64,000 nucleotides of DNA from Actinacidiphila sp965342175 (GTDB lineage: Bacteria > Actinomycetota > Actinomycetes > Streptomycetales > Streptomycetaceae). Both the position numbers and the translations under genes were made by a program. Each line of letters opens with the position of its first letter. Within the stretch, counting starts at the first letter, position 1. The notes beneath the pieces were generated by a model. That model did no database searches, was not told where the DNA came from, and saw only the letters and a list, made by a program, of their open reading frames with translations. This document shows, in pieces, positions 35,016 through 44,433 of this stretch. Where the stretch lies: assembly GCF_965342175.1 (NCBI RefSeq), contig NZ_CBDRBL010000014.1, positions 42,217 through 106,216 of the forward strand, in the 5' to 3' direction.

Positions 35016-35041
35016 GGGGCGGGCACACGGGCGCCCGCCCC
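35016..35041 (-). terminator. Hairpin between pnkp and arcA
   Basis: GGGGCGGGC (35016-35024) and GCCCGCCCC (35033-35041) form a 9-base-pair GC stem with an 8-base loop, eight bases beyond the pnkp stop codon. It overlaps the upstream edge of the arcA leader. Confidence 0.65.
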
Positions 35042-35048
35042 CGACCCC

Positions 35049-37595
35049 TCAAAGCCGGGGGTCCACCGGCTCCGACTCCAGGGACAGGACGGCGAAGACC
35101 GCCTCGTGGACGCGCCACAGGGGCTCGCCCGCGGCCAGCCGGTCCAGCGCCTCCAGGCCCAGCGCGTACTCGCGCAGCGCGAGGGAGCGCTTGTGGCCCA
35201 GGGCCCGCGAACGGAGCCTGACCAGCTGGTCGGGACGGGTGTACTCGGGACCGTAGATGATCCGCAGGTACTCCCGGCCCCGGCACTTGACACCGGGCTG
35301 GACCAGGCGGTTGCCGTCCTGGTCGCGCACCAGGGCCTGCAGCGGCTTGACGACCATGCCCTCGCCGCCGGCCTCGGTCAGCTCCAGCCACCACCGCGTG
35401 CCGGCGGCCACCGACTCCTCGTCGCGGGTGTCGACCAGCGTCCTGCGGGTCTCCTGCAGCAGCCCCGTCGGGTCGCCCGCGACCAGGCGGTCGATCAGCG
35501 CCAGCTGCTCGTCGTGCGGGAGGGCGGCGAGACTGCGGCCCTGGACGGCCAGGATCTGGAAGGGCGCCAGCCGCACCCCGTCCAGGCCCTCGGTCGTCCA
35601 GCAGTAGCGCCGGTACGCCTCGGTGAAGGCGGCGGCGTCGGCGGACCGGCCGCGCTGCCGCTCCAGCAGGCCCGCGACGTCGGTGCCCCGCGCGGCGGCG
35701 GACTCCAGGGCGGCGAGCGCACCCGGGAAGACCGCGCCTGAGGCGGCGCCCACGGCGGCGTACTGCCTGCGCAGCAGGCCGGAGGCCTTCAGCGACCAGG
35801 GCATCAGCTCGGCGTCGAGCAGCAGCCAGTCCGTGCCGAGCTCCTCCCACAGCCCCGCGGCGGTGACGGAGGCCCGCAGCCGGTCCAGGACCTGCTCGGT
35901 GACGCCGGGGTCGTCGAAGAACGGCCGGCCCGTGCGGGTGTGCAGGGCGCCCGTCACTCCGCCGGTCACCCCGAAGCGCTCGCCGGCCGCCTCCGCGTCG
36001 CGGCACACCAGCGCCACGGCGCGGGAGCCCATGTGCTTCTCCTCGCAGACGACCTGGCCGACGCCGTCCGCCCGGTAGGCGGCGAACGCCTCGTGCGGGT
36101 GCTCCAGGTAGCCCTCCAGCTGCGAGGTCGCGCACGGCGACATCGTCGGCGGCAGGTACATCAGCAGGCGGGGGTCGACCGCGAAGCGGCTCATGACCTC
36201 CAGCGCGGCGGCCGCGTTCTCCTCACGGACGGCGACCCGGCCGTGGTGGGCGGTCTCCACGACGCGGCGGCCGCTGACGTCGGCCAGGTCGAGCGGCCGC
36301 CCCTCGTGCCCTCCGGGCGCCTCGGAGGCGAGCGGCTTGGCCGGCTCGTACCAGACCCGCTCCGCGGGGACGTCGACGATCTCGCGCTCGGGCCAGCGCA
36401 GGGCCGTCAGCCGGCCGCCGAAGACGGCGCCGGTGTCCAGGCAGATCGTGTTGTTGAGCCATGTGGCGCTCGGCACGGGGGTGTGGCCGTAGACGACGGC
36501 GGCGCGGCCGCGGTAGTCCTCGGCCCACGGGTAGCGCACGGGCAGCCCGAACTCGTCGGTCTCGCCGGTGGTGTCTCCGTACAGGGCGTGCGAGCGGACC
36601 CGGCCGGAGGTGCGGCCGTGGTACTTCTCGGGCAGGCCCGCGTGGCAGACGACCAGTTTCCCGCCGTCGAGCACGTAGTGGCTGACCAGTCCCGCGACGA
36701 ACGTGCGCACCTGCTCCCGGAAGGCGGGGTCGTGCTCGTCCTCCTTCTCCAGCTGCTCGATGGTCTCCGCGAGGCCGTGGCTGTGCTGGACGTTCTTGCC
36801 CCTGAGCCAGCGGCCCAGCTTGTTCTCGTGGTTGCCGGACACGCACAGAGCACTGCCTGCGGCGACCATGCCCATGACGCGGCGCAGCACACCGGGGCTG
36901 TCGGGGCCGCGGTCGACGAGGTCGCCGACGAAGACGGCGGTGCGTCCCTGCGGGTGCACGCCGTCGACGTATCCCAGCTTGCCGAGCAGGGTGTCCAGCT
37001 CGGAGCCGCAGCCGTGGACGTCGCCGATGACGTCGAACGGGCCGGTCAGGTGGCGCAGGTCGTTGTAGCGGCGCTCCAGCACGACCTCGGCCGCGTCGAC
37101 CTCCTCGACGCCGCGCAGGATGTGCACCTTGCGGAAGCCCTCGCGCTCCAGCTGCCGCAGCGAGCGGCGCAGCTCCCGCTGCTGGCGCTGGACGACGTGC
37201 CGGGGCAGGTGGGCGCGGTCGGGTCGCGCCGCGTTGCGCTCGACGCAGACCTGCTCGGGGACGTCCAGGACGATCGCGATGGGCAGCACGTCGTACTCGC
37301 GGGCGAGACGGACGAGCCGGCGACGGCTCTCCCGCTGCACGCTGGTGGCGTCGACGACGGTCAGCCGGCCGGCGGCGAGCCGCTTGCCCGCGATGTAGTG
37401 GAGCACGTCGAAGGCGTCGCCACTGGCGCCCTGGTCGTTCTCGTCGTCGCTGACGAGACCGCGGCAGAAGTCCGAGGAGATCACCTCGGTGGGCTTGAAG
37501 TGGCGCCGGGCGAAGGTTGACTTGCCGGAGCCGGTGGTGCCGATCAGGACCACGAGGGACAGGTCGGTCACCGGGAGGGTGCGCTTGCCGGTCAT
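35049..37595 (-). CDS. pnkp: Polynucleotide kinase-phosphatase-ligase, RNA repair
   Basis: An 848-residue three-domain RNA repair enzyme of the bacterial Pnkp family. Residues 1-170 are a 5'-OH polynucleotide kinase with P-loop GTTGSGKST (19-27). Residues 185-420 are a binuclear-metal phosphatase with GDVHGC (191-196), GDLVDRG (224-230) and GNHEN (254-258), which removes 2',3'-cyclic phosphate and 3'-phosphate. Residues about 480-848 are an adenylyltransferase (ligase) domain with nucleotidyl Lys520 in EEKHMGSRA. It overlaps hen1 by four bases, which also fixes the start at ATG 37593-37595 with GAAGGAGG. Pnkp-Hen1 heals and seals tRNAs cut by ribotoxins. Confidence 0.95.
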   Translation of the reverse strand: MTGKRTLPVTDLSLVVLIGTTGSGKSTFARRHFKPTEVISSDFCRGLVSDDENDQGASGDAFDVLHYIAGKRLAAGRLTVVDATSVQRESRRRLVRLAREYDVLPIAIVLDVPEQVCVERNAARPDRAHLPRHVVQRQQRELRRSLRQLEREGFRKVHILRGVEEVDAAEVVLERRYNDLRHLTGPFDVIGDVHGCGSELDTLLGKLGYVDGVHPQGRTAVFVGDLVDRGPDSPGVLRRVMGMVAAGSALCVSGNHENKLGRWLRGKNVQHSHGLAETIEQLEKEDEHDPAFREQVRTFVAGLVSHYVLDGGKLVVCHAGLPEKYHGRTSGRVRSHALYGDTTGETDEFGLPVRYPWAEDYRGRAAVVYGHTPVPSATWLNNTICLDTGAVFGGRLTALRWPEREIVDVPAERVWYEPAKPLASEAPGGHEGRPLDLADVSGRRVVETAHHGRVAVREENAAAALEVMSRFAVDPRLLMYLPPTMSPCATSQLEGYLEHPHEAFAAYRADGVGQVVCEEKHMGSRAVALVCRDAEAAGERFGVTGGVTGALHTRTGRPFFDDPGVTEQVLDRLRASVTAAGLWEELGTDWLLLDAELMPWSLKASGLLRRQYAAVGAASGAVFPGALAALESAAARGTDVAGLLERQRGRSADAAAFTEAYRRYCWTTEGLDGVRLAPFQILAVQGRSLAALPHDEQLALIDRLVAGDPTGLLQETRRTLVDTRDEESVAAGTRWWLELTEAGGEGMVVKPLQALVRDQDGNRLVQPGVKCRGREYLRIIYGPEYTRPDQLVRLRSRALGHKRSLALREYALGLEALDRLAAGEPLWRVHEAVFAVLSLESEPVDPRL

Positions 37596-39049
37596 GCGGT
37601 CGTGACCTCCTTCGTGGTCAGGGTGAAGACGGCCATCTGGGTGGGCGGGCCGACCTCGGGGTCCTCGGGGCCGACGGGGACGAAGCGCACGCCGTAGCCG
37701 TAGCGTCCGGCGACCCGCTCGGCCCACGAGCGGAACTCCTCACGCGTCCACTCGAAGCGGTGGTCCGCGTGCCGGGCGTGCCCGGCCGGCAGCGTCTCCC
37801 AGCGCACGTTGTACTCGACGTTCGGCGTGGTCAGCACGACGGTCGAGGGGCGGGCCGAGCCGAAGACGGCGTACTCCAGCGCGGGCAGCCGGGGCAGGTC
37901 GAGGTGCTCGACGACCTCGCTGAGCACGGCGGCGTCGTAGCCCTTGAGGCGGGCGTCGGTGTAGGTCAGGGAGCCCTGCACCAGCCGGACGCGGGAGGAC
38001 TGCTGCTCGCCCATGCGGTCGAGCCGCAGCCGCCGGCGGGCCTCTCCGAGGGCGCGGGAGGACACGTCGACGCCGAGGATCTCGGTGAAGCGCGGGTCCT
38101 TCAGCAGCGCGCCGACCAGCTGCCCCTGGCCGCAGCCGAGGTCGAGGACACGGCTCGCCCCGGCCTCGCGCAGCTCCGCGAGGATCGCCTCGCGGCGCCG
38201 GACCGCCAGCGGCAGCGGCTTCTCCTCGGTGTCCACCTCCTCGTCGACGGCGTTGTCCAGCTCCCCGGCCTCGCTGTCGTCGGCTTCGGCGAGCCGGGCC
38301 AGCTCCAGCCGCTCCGTGGCCTGCCGGGTCAGCGACCAGCGACGTGCGAGGTAGCGGCTGGTGATCAGCCGCTGCTCCGGGTGGGCGGCGAGCCATCCGT
38401 CGCCCATCCGCAGCAGCTTGTCGACCTCGTCCGGCGACACCCAGTAGTGCTTGGCGTCGTCCAGGACCGGCAGCAGCACGTACAGGTGCCGCAGGGCCAC
38501 GGACAGCCGCAGCTCACCTTCGAGCGCCAGCCGCACGTAGCGGGACTCGCCCCATGCGGGGAATCGCTCGTCCAGCTCGACCGGTTCCGCCTCGACGGCC
38601 CAGCCCAACGGCTCGAAGAGCCGGCGGACGAGGGCGGCGCCGCCGCGCGCGGGCACGGCGGGGATCTCGATCCGCAGGGGCAGCGGCTGCGCTGCCCGCT
38701 CGGGGCGGGCGTCGCAGACGCCCCTCAGAGCGCTGGCGAACACCGTGCGCAGGGCGACCGCCAGCAGCGACGACGCGGCGTACGGCCGGTCGTTGACGTA
38801 CTGGCCGAGCGCTGAGTCGGGGGCTCCGCCCCTGCCCTTGCCCTTGCCGCGCCGCACGAGTGCCACCGGATCGACCTCCAGCAGCAGCGCGGCGGTGCAC
38901 CGTTGCTCGGACGCCTCGGGGTAGAAGACGTGGGCGTCGCCGTAGGAGGTCGAGAAGACCTGCGCCTTCTCCGGATGCTTGTGCAGCAGGAAGCCGAGGT
39001 CCGTGGCGGGCGTGCCGCCGCTGCCGGTGGTGGTGATCGTCAGGAACAC
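37592..39049 (-). CDS. hen1: RNA 3'-terminal 2'-O-methyltransferase Hen1
   Basis: A 485-residue partner of Pnkp. The N-terminal 240 residues are the bacterial Hen1-specific ligase-activating domain (FLTITTTG, LGFLLHKHPEKAQ, ALGQYVNDRPYAASSLLAVA). The C-terminal part is a SAM methyltransferase with VLDLGCGQGQ (301-310) and the manganese site EVVEHLDL (378-385). It methylates the 2'-OH at the break before sealing, making the repaired RNA resistant to re-cleavage. An acidic linker lies near 255-278. It is the first gene of the hen1-pnkp operon. Confidence 0.95.
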   Translation of the reverse strand: MFLTITTTGSGGTPATDLGFLLHKHPEKAQVFSTSYGDAHVFYPEASEQRCTAALLLEVDPVALVRRGKGKGRGGAPDSALGQYVNDRPYAASSLLAVALRTVFASALRGVCDARPERAAQPLPLRIEIPAVPARGGAALVRRLFEPLGWAVEAEPVELDERFPAWGESRYVRLALEGELRLSVALRHLYVLLPVLDDAKHYWVSPDEVDKLLRMGDGWLAAHPEQRLITSRYLARRWSLTRQATERLELARLAEADDSEAGELDNAVDEEVDTEEKPLPLAVRRREAILAELREAGASRVLDLGCGQGQLVGALLKDPRFTEILGVDVSSRALGEARRRLRLDRMGEQQSSRVRLVQGSLTYTDARLKGYDAAVLSEVVEHLDLPRLPALEYAVFGSARPSTVVLTTPNVEYNVRWETLPAGHARHADHRFEWTREEFRSWAERVAGRYGYGVRFVPVGPEDPEVGPPTQMAVFTLTTKEVTTA

Positions 39050-39079
39050 CGCCCGAGTATCGCCCGCTCGCCGCCGCTT

Positions 39080-40000
39080 CTACCAGCGGTTTTCGCGGCC
39101 CGGGGCGAGTGAGCGGGCGAGGGCGGATATCTGCCCGGGCCCGACCCGGCAGCACCCCCCGATGAGCCGGGCGCCGGCCCGGTGCCAGGCGGGCCCCAGG
39201 GCCGGATCGAAGACCGATCCGCCACGCCAGTCGCGGGCCTGCTCGTCCCATGTCTCGCCGCTGTTGGGGTAGACCACCACGGGCCGGTCCACGGTCGCCG
39301 CCGCCGTCTCCACGGCGCGGGTGGCGTCCGCAGGATCACAGCAGTTGACGCCGACGGCGATCACCGCCTTCGTGTCCGCAGCGATCCGGAAGGCCTCCTC
39401 CAGGGGCTGCCCGGCCCGGGTCGCCACGCCGGCGACGGTGTAGCTCAGCCAGGCCGGCATCCCGAGGCCCTCGACGATCCTCAGCAGCGCCTCCGCCTCG
39501 TCGGTGTCCGGCACGGTCTCCAGCGCCAGGACGTCCGGACCGGCCTCCGCCAGCGCCTCCATCCGGGGCCGGTGGAAGCGCTCCAGCTCCGCGACGCTCA
39601 GCCCGTAGCGGCCCCGGTACTCCCCGCCGTCCGCGAGCATCGCGCCGTACGGTCCCACGGACGCCGCTACCCATATGTCGTCCCGGTCTCGGGCGGCGGC
39701 ACGGGCGAGGGCGACGCTGCGCCGCAGCAGGGCGGTCGCCTCCCGCCGTCCGATGCCGCGTGCGGCGAAGCCCTCGTAGGTGGCCTGGTAGCTGGAGGTG
39801 ATGAGCACCCGCGCGCCCGCCCGCACATAGGCGGTGTGGGCCGCCTCGATCTGCTCCGGCGCGTCGGCGAGCAGCCGGGCGGACCAGAGGGCGTCGCCGA
39901 GGTCGCAGCCCTGGTCGGCGAGCTGGTTGGACAGCCCGCCGTCGAGGACGACGACGCCCTCGGCAAGCGCCTGCGCCAGGGGCCGGCCGGGTGCGGGCAT
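39080..40000 (-). CDS. mmuM: Homocysteine S-methyltransferase
   Basis: A 306-residue zinc enzyme that makes methionine from homocysteine using S-methylmethionine (or SAM). The zinc ligands are the cysteine of GVNCCDP and the pair in LIGGCCRVGP. N-terminal LDGGLSNQLADQG and the substrate block ITSSYQATYEGFAARG match the MmuM family. It starts at ATG 39998-40000 behind AAGGAGC. The spacing to the next gene upstream is 31 bases, so it may be cotranscribed with the F420-type oxidoreductase, though no functional link is clear. Confidence 0.92.
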   Translation of the reverse strand: MPAPGRPLAQALAEGVVVLDGGLSNQLADQGCDLGDALWSARLLADAPEQIEAAHTAYVRAGARVLITSSYQATYEGFAARGIGRREATALLRRSVALARAAARDRDDIWVAASVGPYGAMLADGGEYRGRYGLSVAELERFHRPRMEALAEAGPDVLALETVPDTDEAEALLRIVEGLGMPAWLSYTVAGVATRAGQPLEEAFRIAADTKAVIAVGVNCCDPADATRAVETAAATVDRPVVVYPNSGETWDEQARDWRGGSVFDPALGPAWHRAGARLIGGCCRVGPGQISALARSLAPGRENRW

Positions 40001-40031
40001 CGCGGGTGCTCCTTGTGCGGTGTGCCGGGGC

Positions 40032-40955
40032 TCAGCCGAGCTGCGACTGGACCTCGGAGGCGATCAGTTCCAGGTGCCCGAGGTCGCTCAGGTCCAGGAT
40101 CTGCAGGTAGAAGCGGGTGGCACCGAGCTCGGCGTAGCGGCCGATCTTGTCGACGACCTCGGCGGGCGAACCCGCGAGGCCGTTGGCCTTGAGCTCGTCG
40201 ACCTCGCGGCCGATGGCCGCGGCCCTGCGGGCGACCTCGGCGTCGTCCTTGCCGACGCAGGCGACGAGCGCGTTGGAGTAGACGATCTCGTCCTTGCCCC
40301 GGCCGAACTCCTCGGCGGCCTCCCGCACCCGGGTGAACTGCCGGGCGGTGTCCTCCAGCGAGCCGAACGGCATGTTGAACTCGTCGGCGTAGCGGGCGGT
40401 GAGCCGCGGGGTGCGCGTGGGACCGTTCCCGCCGATCAGGACGGGGATCTTGGCCTGGGCCGGCTTGGGCAGAGCCGGAGAGTTCTCCAGCGTGTAGTAG
40501 GTGCCCTTGAAGTCGAAGGTCTCGCCCGCCGGTGTCGACCACAGGCCGGTGACGACGGCCAGCTGCTCCTCGAGCCTGGCGAACTTGTCCTTGGGGAACG
40601 GGATGCCGTACGCGGTGTGCTCCTCCGCGTACCACCCGGCGCCCAGGCCGAGCTCGACGCGCCCGCCCGACATCTGATCCACCTGCGCGACCTGGATGGC
40701 GAGCACACCGGGCAGCCGGAAGGTGGCGGCCGTCATCAGCGTGCCGAGCCGGATCCGCTTGGTCTCGCGGGCGAGACCGGCCAGGGTGATCCACGCGTCG
40801 GTCGGCCCCGGCGAACCGTCGACGTCACCCATCTTGAGGTAGTGGTCGGAGCGGAAGAAGGCGTCGAACCCGAGCTCCTCGGTCGCCTTGGCGACGGAGA
40901 GCAGGGTGTCGTACGAGGCCCCTTGCTGGGGCTCGGTGAAGATGCGAAGATCCAT
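40032..40955 (-). CDS. LLM-class F420-dependent oxidoreductase
   Basis: A 307-residue luciferase-like (TIM barrel) flavin or F420 enzyme. Family blocks are LGFDAFFRSDHYLKMG near the N-terminus, RIRLGTLMTAATFRLPGVLAIQVAQVDQMSGGRVELGLGAGW (quoted in part: GGRVELGLGAGW) and IPVLIGGNGPTRTPRL. This LLM subgroup in actinomycetes generally uses coenzyme F420. Substrate unknown. The start ATG 40953-40955 is followed by MDLRIFTEP. It shares strand and short spacing with mmuM. Confidence 0.9.
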   Translation of the reverse strand: MDLRIFTEPQQGASYDTLLSVAKATEELGFDAFFRSDHYLKMGDVDGSPGPTDAWITLAGLARETKRIRLGTLMTAATFRLPGVLAIQVAQVDQMSGGRVELGLGAGWYAEEHTAYGIPFPKDKFARLEEQLAVVTGLWSTPAGETFDFKGTYYTLENSPALPKPAQAKIPVLIGGNGPTRTPRLTARYADEFNMPFGSLEDTARQFTRVREAAEEFGRGKDEIVYSNALVACVGKDDAEVARRAAAIGREVDELKANGLAGSPAEVVDKIGRYAELGATRFYLQILDLSDLGHLELIASEVQSQLG

Positions 40956-41073
40956 GGCTCCATCCTGCACCCGTTCGCCCCGGACCGGTCGACACCCCCG
41001 CGCATACGGCACTCTCCCGCACCCGGAACGGCCGCGACCAACCAACTCCACCGCCGCAGGATCGACTTGCCGG

Positions 41074-41529
41074 TCATGCGCTCTCCCGTTGCCATGCCTC
41101 GACCGCGCGCAGGAGCACACCCACCCGGTCCTTGGACTCGTCGGCGGCGTCGACCGCCTCGATGCACTGCCAGTACTCCGTCTCGCTCTCGGCGGTGCAG
41201 GCCACCGAGACCAGGGCCATCCCCAGCTCGGACAACAGCTCACGCAGCTCGCGCAAGGTCCCGGCCGGTTCGCGCACACCGGTGAGCATGGACGCGCGTA
41301 ACGGTCCCGACGCCACCCCCGGCGGCCACGCGGCGCCACAGGCCCGGCCACCGGCCTCGCAGACGGAGAAGCCGGGGGTCCGCAGCTCGGAGGCCCCGTG
41401 GAGGGCGAGGTGGCTGCCGATCGCCTCCGTCAGCGCCTGCACCTGCCAGGCCTCGGCCATCAGCTCCCGCTCGGTCCCGCCGCTCCTCAGCGCCTCCCGC
41501 GTGGCCCGGATCAGCCGTACCGCGTCCAT
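41074..41529 (-). CDS. Conserved Streptomyces hypothetical protein (DUF6099-like)
   Basis: A 151-residue soluble helical protein. MDAVRLIRATREALRSG, AWQVQALTEAIGSHLALHG and the C-terminal EYWQCIEAVDAADESKDRV resemble a small Streptomyces family that I recall as DUF6099. No known function. The initiating ATG is 41527-41529. It stands alone between the oxidoreductase and the MazG-like gene, all on the same strand. Confidence 0.75.
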   Translation of the reverse strand: MDAVRLIRATREALRSGGTERELMAEAWQVQALTEAIGSHLALHGASELRTPGFSVCEAGGRACGAAWPPGVASGPLRASMLTGVREPAGTLRELRELLSELGMALVSVACTAESETEYWQCIEAVDAADESKDRVGVLLRAVEAWQRESA

Positions 41530-41762
41530 CGTCGACGCACCTCCGCCCCGTCTCCCCGTCGATCCCGTTCTTCACTCAGAGTGACCGGCCGTGACGCGAG
41601 AGGGAAGGGGTGCGTTTTCCCTGTGGACAACGCCATCACCCGCCCGAGTGAACGGCGCGGAGTACCGGGCCGACGAGGACGCGGCACCCCGCCTGGCATC
41701 ACCGTCGCGCGGCACAGGGCGCCGACACGCGCGGTAGGCGCGGCGCACCGGCGGCCGCCCCC

Positions 41763-42095
41763 TCAGTCCCCGTCCCCCGGCAGCGGGAAGCGCGACTCAT
41801 TGCGGTCGATCTTGGCGGACAGGGCCTCGAGCACGTCCACGCCGAGCACCTCGCAGAACTGCAGCAGGTACGCGAGGACGTCCGCCACCTCGTCCCGCAC
41901 CCGCCGCGCCGTGTCGGCGTCCTCCATGACCGCGCGCGCCTCTTCGGGCGTGAGCCACTGGAAGATCTCCAGCAGCTCCGCGGCCTCGACGCTCAGGGCC
42001 GCGGCCAGGTTCTTGGGCGTGTGGTACGGCTCCCAGCGCCGGGCGGCCGCGAAGGCGGCCAGCCGGCGCTGCAGAGCGTGCAGGTCCTCGGTCAC
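41763..42095 (-). CDS. MazG-like nucleotide pyrophosphohydrolase
   Basis: A 110-residue all-alpha NTP pyrophosphohydrolase of the MazG/RS21-C6 type. The metal-binding pattern is visible as LSVEAAELLEIFQW (ExxE) and VRDEVADVLAYLLQFCEVLG (ExxD). KNLAAALS precedes it. Such enzymes hydrolyse non-canonical dNTPs such as 5-methyl-dCTP. It lies ten bases downstream of the AAA ATPase gene, so the two are probably cotranscribed. Confidence 0.92.
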   Translation of the reverse strand: MTEDLHALQRRLAAFAAARRWEPYHTPKNLAAALSVEAAELLEIFQWLTPEEARAVMEDADTARRVRDEVADVLAYLLQFCEVLGVDVLEALSAKIDRNESRFPLPGDGD

Positions 42096-42105
42096 ACCCG
42101 CAGGT

Positions 42106-43344
42106 CTACCCCATCGCCGCCGCCGCGTGGTGCTGCGGTCCCGTCCCCTGCGCCGGCGCCCGTTCCCGGTCGGCCGCGGCGTCCCCGAGACGCAGCAGGG
42201 TCACCCCCTGCGCCCCCTCGGCCACCCGGGGGTCGTGCACCGTGCCCAGCAGCCTGATGTGACCGCGCTCGGCGACCTGCGCCGCCAGCGCCAGCAACTG
42301 CCGCGACTGCACCGCGTCCAGGCCGGCGTCCAGCCCGTCCGCCAGCACCGTGAGGACCTGCACCGCGTCCGGCACCTCGCCGCTGGTGTCCACCTCCAGC
42401 ACGCCCGGCCCGGTGAGCAGCACCAGCGCCAGCGCCAGGAAGCGCAACTCCCCGTCCCCGAGCCGGTCCACGGGCACCAGCCCCTGCGCTCCCCGGTCGA
42501 TCGCCGCCACCACGGACTCCGCGTACGCCCCCGTCCCCGGCTCCGGCGGCGCCGCGGCCGGGATCACCGTCAGCCCCTCGACGGGCGGGCTGCACACCGC
42601 ACGCAGCGCACCGACCAGCGCCGCGTGCCGGGTGCGGCATTCGCCCTGGGTGCGGCGCAGCACCGCCGAGAGGTTGTCGCAGCCGCCGCGGAGCAGGCCG
42701 TCGGCCACCCGGGCGGGCTCCCGCATCGTGTGCGGCCGGGGATCGACGGGGAACACGCCGCGCAGCGCGAGCACCATCTGCTCGGCGGCGGCGAGCACCA
42801 GCCGCTGTCCTTCGGTGGTGCCCGCGACACGCAGCGGCAGCAGGGACGTCGCCAGCCGGTCGTCGGGCAGCGGGGCGCGGGTCACCTGGACCAGCCCAGC
42901 GGTGTGCCAGGCCGCCTGGACGGTACGCCGACCCGGGTCGCGCAGCGCGGTCGCGAGCAGGGTCTCCCCGGCGCCGGTCAGCCGCTCGCCCACGATGCGA
43001 AGTTCGGGTTCGGTCTGCACGGCCACGTCGAGCGCGACGGGACCGACCCCGCCGTCCACCGTGCACCCGATGCGGAAACCGCGCCGGCCCTCGGCGTCCG
43101 GCCTGGCCGCGTGGGGCACGCACGCCGCCACTCCCCCGCGCACGCCGTCGAACGCCATGGCCAGCTCCTCGCCGGCGGCGAGCCGGCCGAGCAGGCCCAG
43201 CCCCTCCAGGACGCTGGACTTGCCGGTGCCGCTCGCCCCCGCCAGCAAGGTGAGCGGCCCGAGCGGGAAGCTCGCGCCTCGGTGCGACTTGAAGGCGGAG
43301 AGCCGCAGTTCGGTGACGATCGGGCGGTCACGCTTCGTGCTCAT
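42106..43344 (-). CDS. RecF/SMC-type AAA ATPase
   Basis: A 412-residue ABC-class ATPase with the N-terminal pattern LRLSAFKSHRGASFPLGPLT, Walker A GASGTGKSS (36-44), and a C-terminal head with LGDGELRFLALALVLLTGPGVLEVDT (signature plus Walker B region) and a switch histidine in LLGTVHDPR. There is no long coiled coil, so it is the short, OLD/RecF-like sort. Substrate unknown; pairing with the MazG-like gene suggests nucleotide-pool or DNA maintenance. The Walker B aspartate is followed by T rather than the usual E, which may lower hydrolysis. Confidence 0.85.
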   Translation of the reverse strand: MSTKRDRPIVTELRLSAFKSHRGASFPLGPLTLLAGASGTGKSSVLEGLGLLGRLAAGEELAMAFDGVRGGVAACVPHAARPDAEGRRGFRIGCTVDGGVGPVALDVAVQTEPELRIVGERLTGAGETLLATALRDPGRRTVQAAWHTAGLVQVTRAPLPDDRLATSLLPLRVAGTTEGQRLVLAAAEQMVLALRGVFPVDPRPHTMREPARVADGLLRGGCDNLSAVLRRTQGECRTRHAALVGALRAVCSPPVEGLTVIPAAAPPEPGTGAYAESVVAAIDRGAQGLVPVDRLGDGELRFLALALVLLTGPGVLEVDTSGEVPDAVQVLTVLADGLDAGLDAVQSRQLLALAAQVAERGHIRLLGTVHDPRVAEGAQGVTLLRLGDAAADRERAPAQGTGPQHHAAAAMG

Positions 43345-43447
43345 GGACGTGAACGTAGCGGCGGGAGCCGGTGCCGAACCGTTCCGCCGGGCCCGTGGTC
43401 CTCCGAAAGGGGGTAAGCCGCGGCGAGGCGGCGGTTAGTGTGGCCGG

Positions 43448-43990
43448 GTGACGGATTACGTGGCGCTCCTGCGCGGGATCAACGTCGGGCCGACGACCCA
43501 GCTGCCGATGCAGGACCTGCGTCGGCTGCTGGAGGAGATCGGCGGGCGGTCCGTACGCACCCATCTGCGCAGCGGCAACGCCCTGTTCGAGCACGAGGGC
43601 GCCGACCCGGGAAAGCTCGCCGAGGCCCTGGAGTCGGCCGTCGCCGCCGCCTTCGACGGCCGGAAGGTGCCGTGCCTCGTGCGTGAGGCGGCGGACCTCA
43701 CCCGGGTCGTCGAACACAACCCGTTCGACATGACGGGCGTCGACGCCGCCCGTTTCCTGGTCGTCTTCCTGTCGGGGCCGGTCGAGCCGGACCGGATCGC
43801 CGGGCTCGACCCGGACGGCTTCGCACCCGACGAGTTCCGCCCGGGCGCGCGGGAGATCTACGTGCACTGCCCCGGCGGGGTGCAGAAGACCCGGCTGTCC
43901 CACACGCTGTGGGAGAAGCATCTGAGGCTGACGGCCACGGCCCGCAACTGGAACACCGTGACCCGCCTGGTGGCGATGGCCGCGCGGTGA
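43448..43990 (+). CDS. DUF1697 family protein
   Basis: A 180-residue protein with the typical DUF1697 blocks YVALLRGINVGPTTQLPM, THLRSGNALF, FLVVFLSGPVEPD, and the C-terminal TRLSHTLWEKHL and TARNWNTVTRL. The family is widespread in bacteria with unknown function. The GTG start is at 43448-43450. It is divergent from the AAA ATPase gene, sharing a 100-base intergenic region. Confidence 0.93.
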   Translation: MTDYVALLRGINVGPTTQLPMQDLRRLLEEIGGRSVRTHLRSGNALFEHEGADPGKLAEALESAVAAAFDGRKVPCLVREAADLTRVVEHNPFDMTGVDAARFLVVFLSGPVEPDRIAGLDPDGFAPDEFRPGAREIYVHCPGGVQKTRLSHTLWEKHLRLTATARNWNTVTRLVAMAAR

Positions 43991-44059
43991 CGGGCGGGGC
44001 CGGCGAGCGCGCGTGAGCCGGCCGCCGCGCCGTCGGCCGGCGCCACCCGGATGCCCGGC

Positions 44060-44281
44060 TCAGCCCAGGACCCAGCCCGTCCCGAGCCGGTACGCGGCGC
44101 AGAGGTCCACGTCCAGCATGGAGGCCGCTGCCGTGCCGCACGGGGCCGCCCCGCGCGTCGCGCCGAGCTGCATGCACGGGTACGGCGAGGGCGCCGCGTG
44201 TGCGCAGCCGTACGGCATCCCGGCGACCACGCCGCCCGCCGCGTGGACGTCCGGGTAGGCCGCCGTCGTCACCGCGGTCAT
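44060..44281 (-). CDS. Possible small hypothetical protein
   Basis: A 73-codon frame, rich in Ala, Gly and Cys (five cysteines), starting MTAVTTAAYPDVHAAGG with GGGGGCGCC before the ATG. I recognise no family. It occupies an otherwise gene-free 440-base stretch between DUF1697 and the alcohol dehydrogenase. Codon use is compatible with coding but the case rests on frame length alone; it may be spurious. Confidence 0.3.
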   Translation of the reverse strand: MTAVTTAAYPDVHAAGGVVAGMPYGCAHAAPSPYPCMQLGATRGAAPCGTAAASMLDVDLCAAYRLGTGWVLG

Positions 44282-44433
44282 GGCGCCCCCGCGGAGAGCC
44301 CTGTGACGTACACCCGGGACGGATCGGCGCCGGTGTCGGCGACCTGGCGAGCGGTCATCTGCCGGCTGGAGGCGGCCCCAGGCGCGACCGCGCGCCGCGC
44401 ACCCGGGCGAACCGCGGCGCTGCCCAGGCCCGC

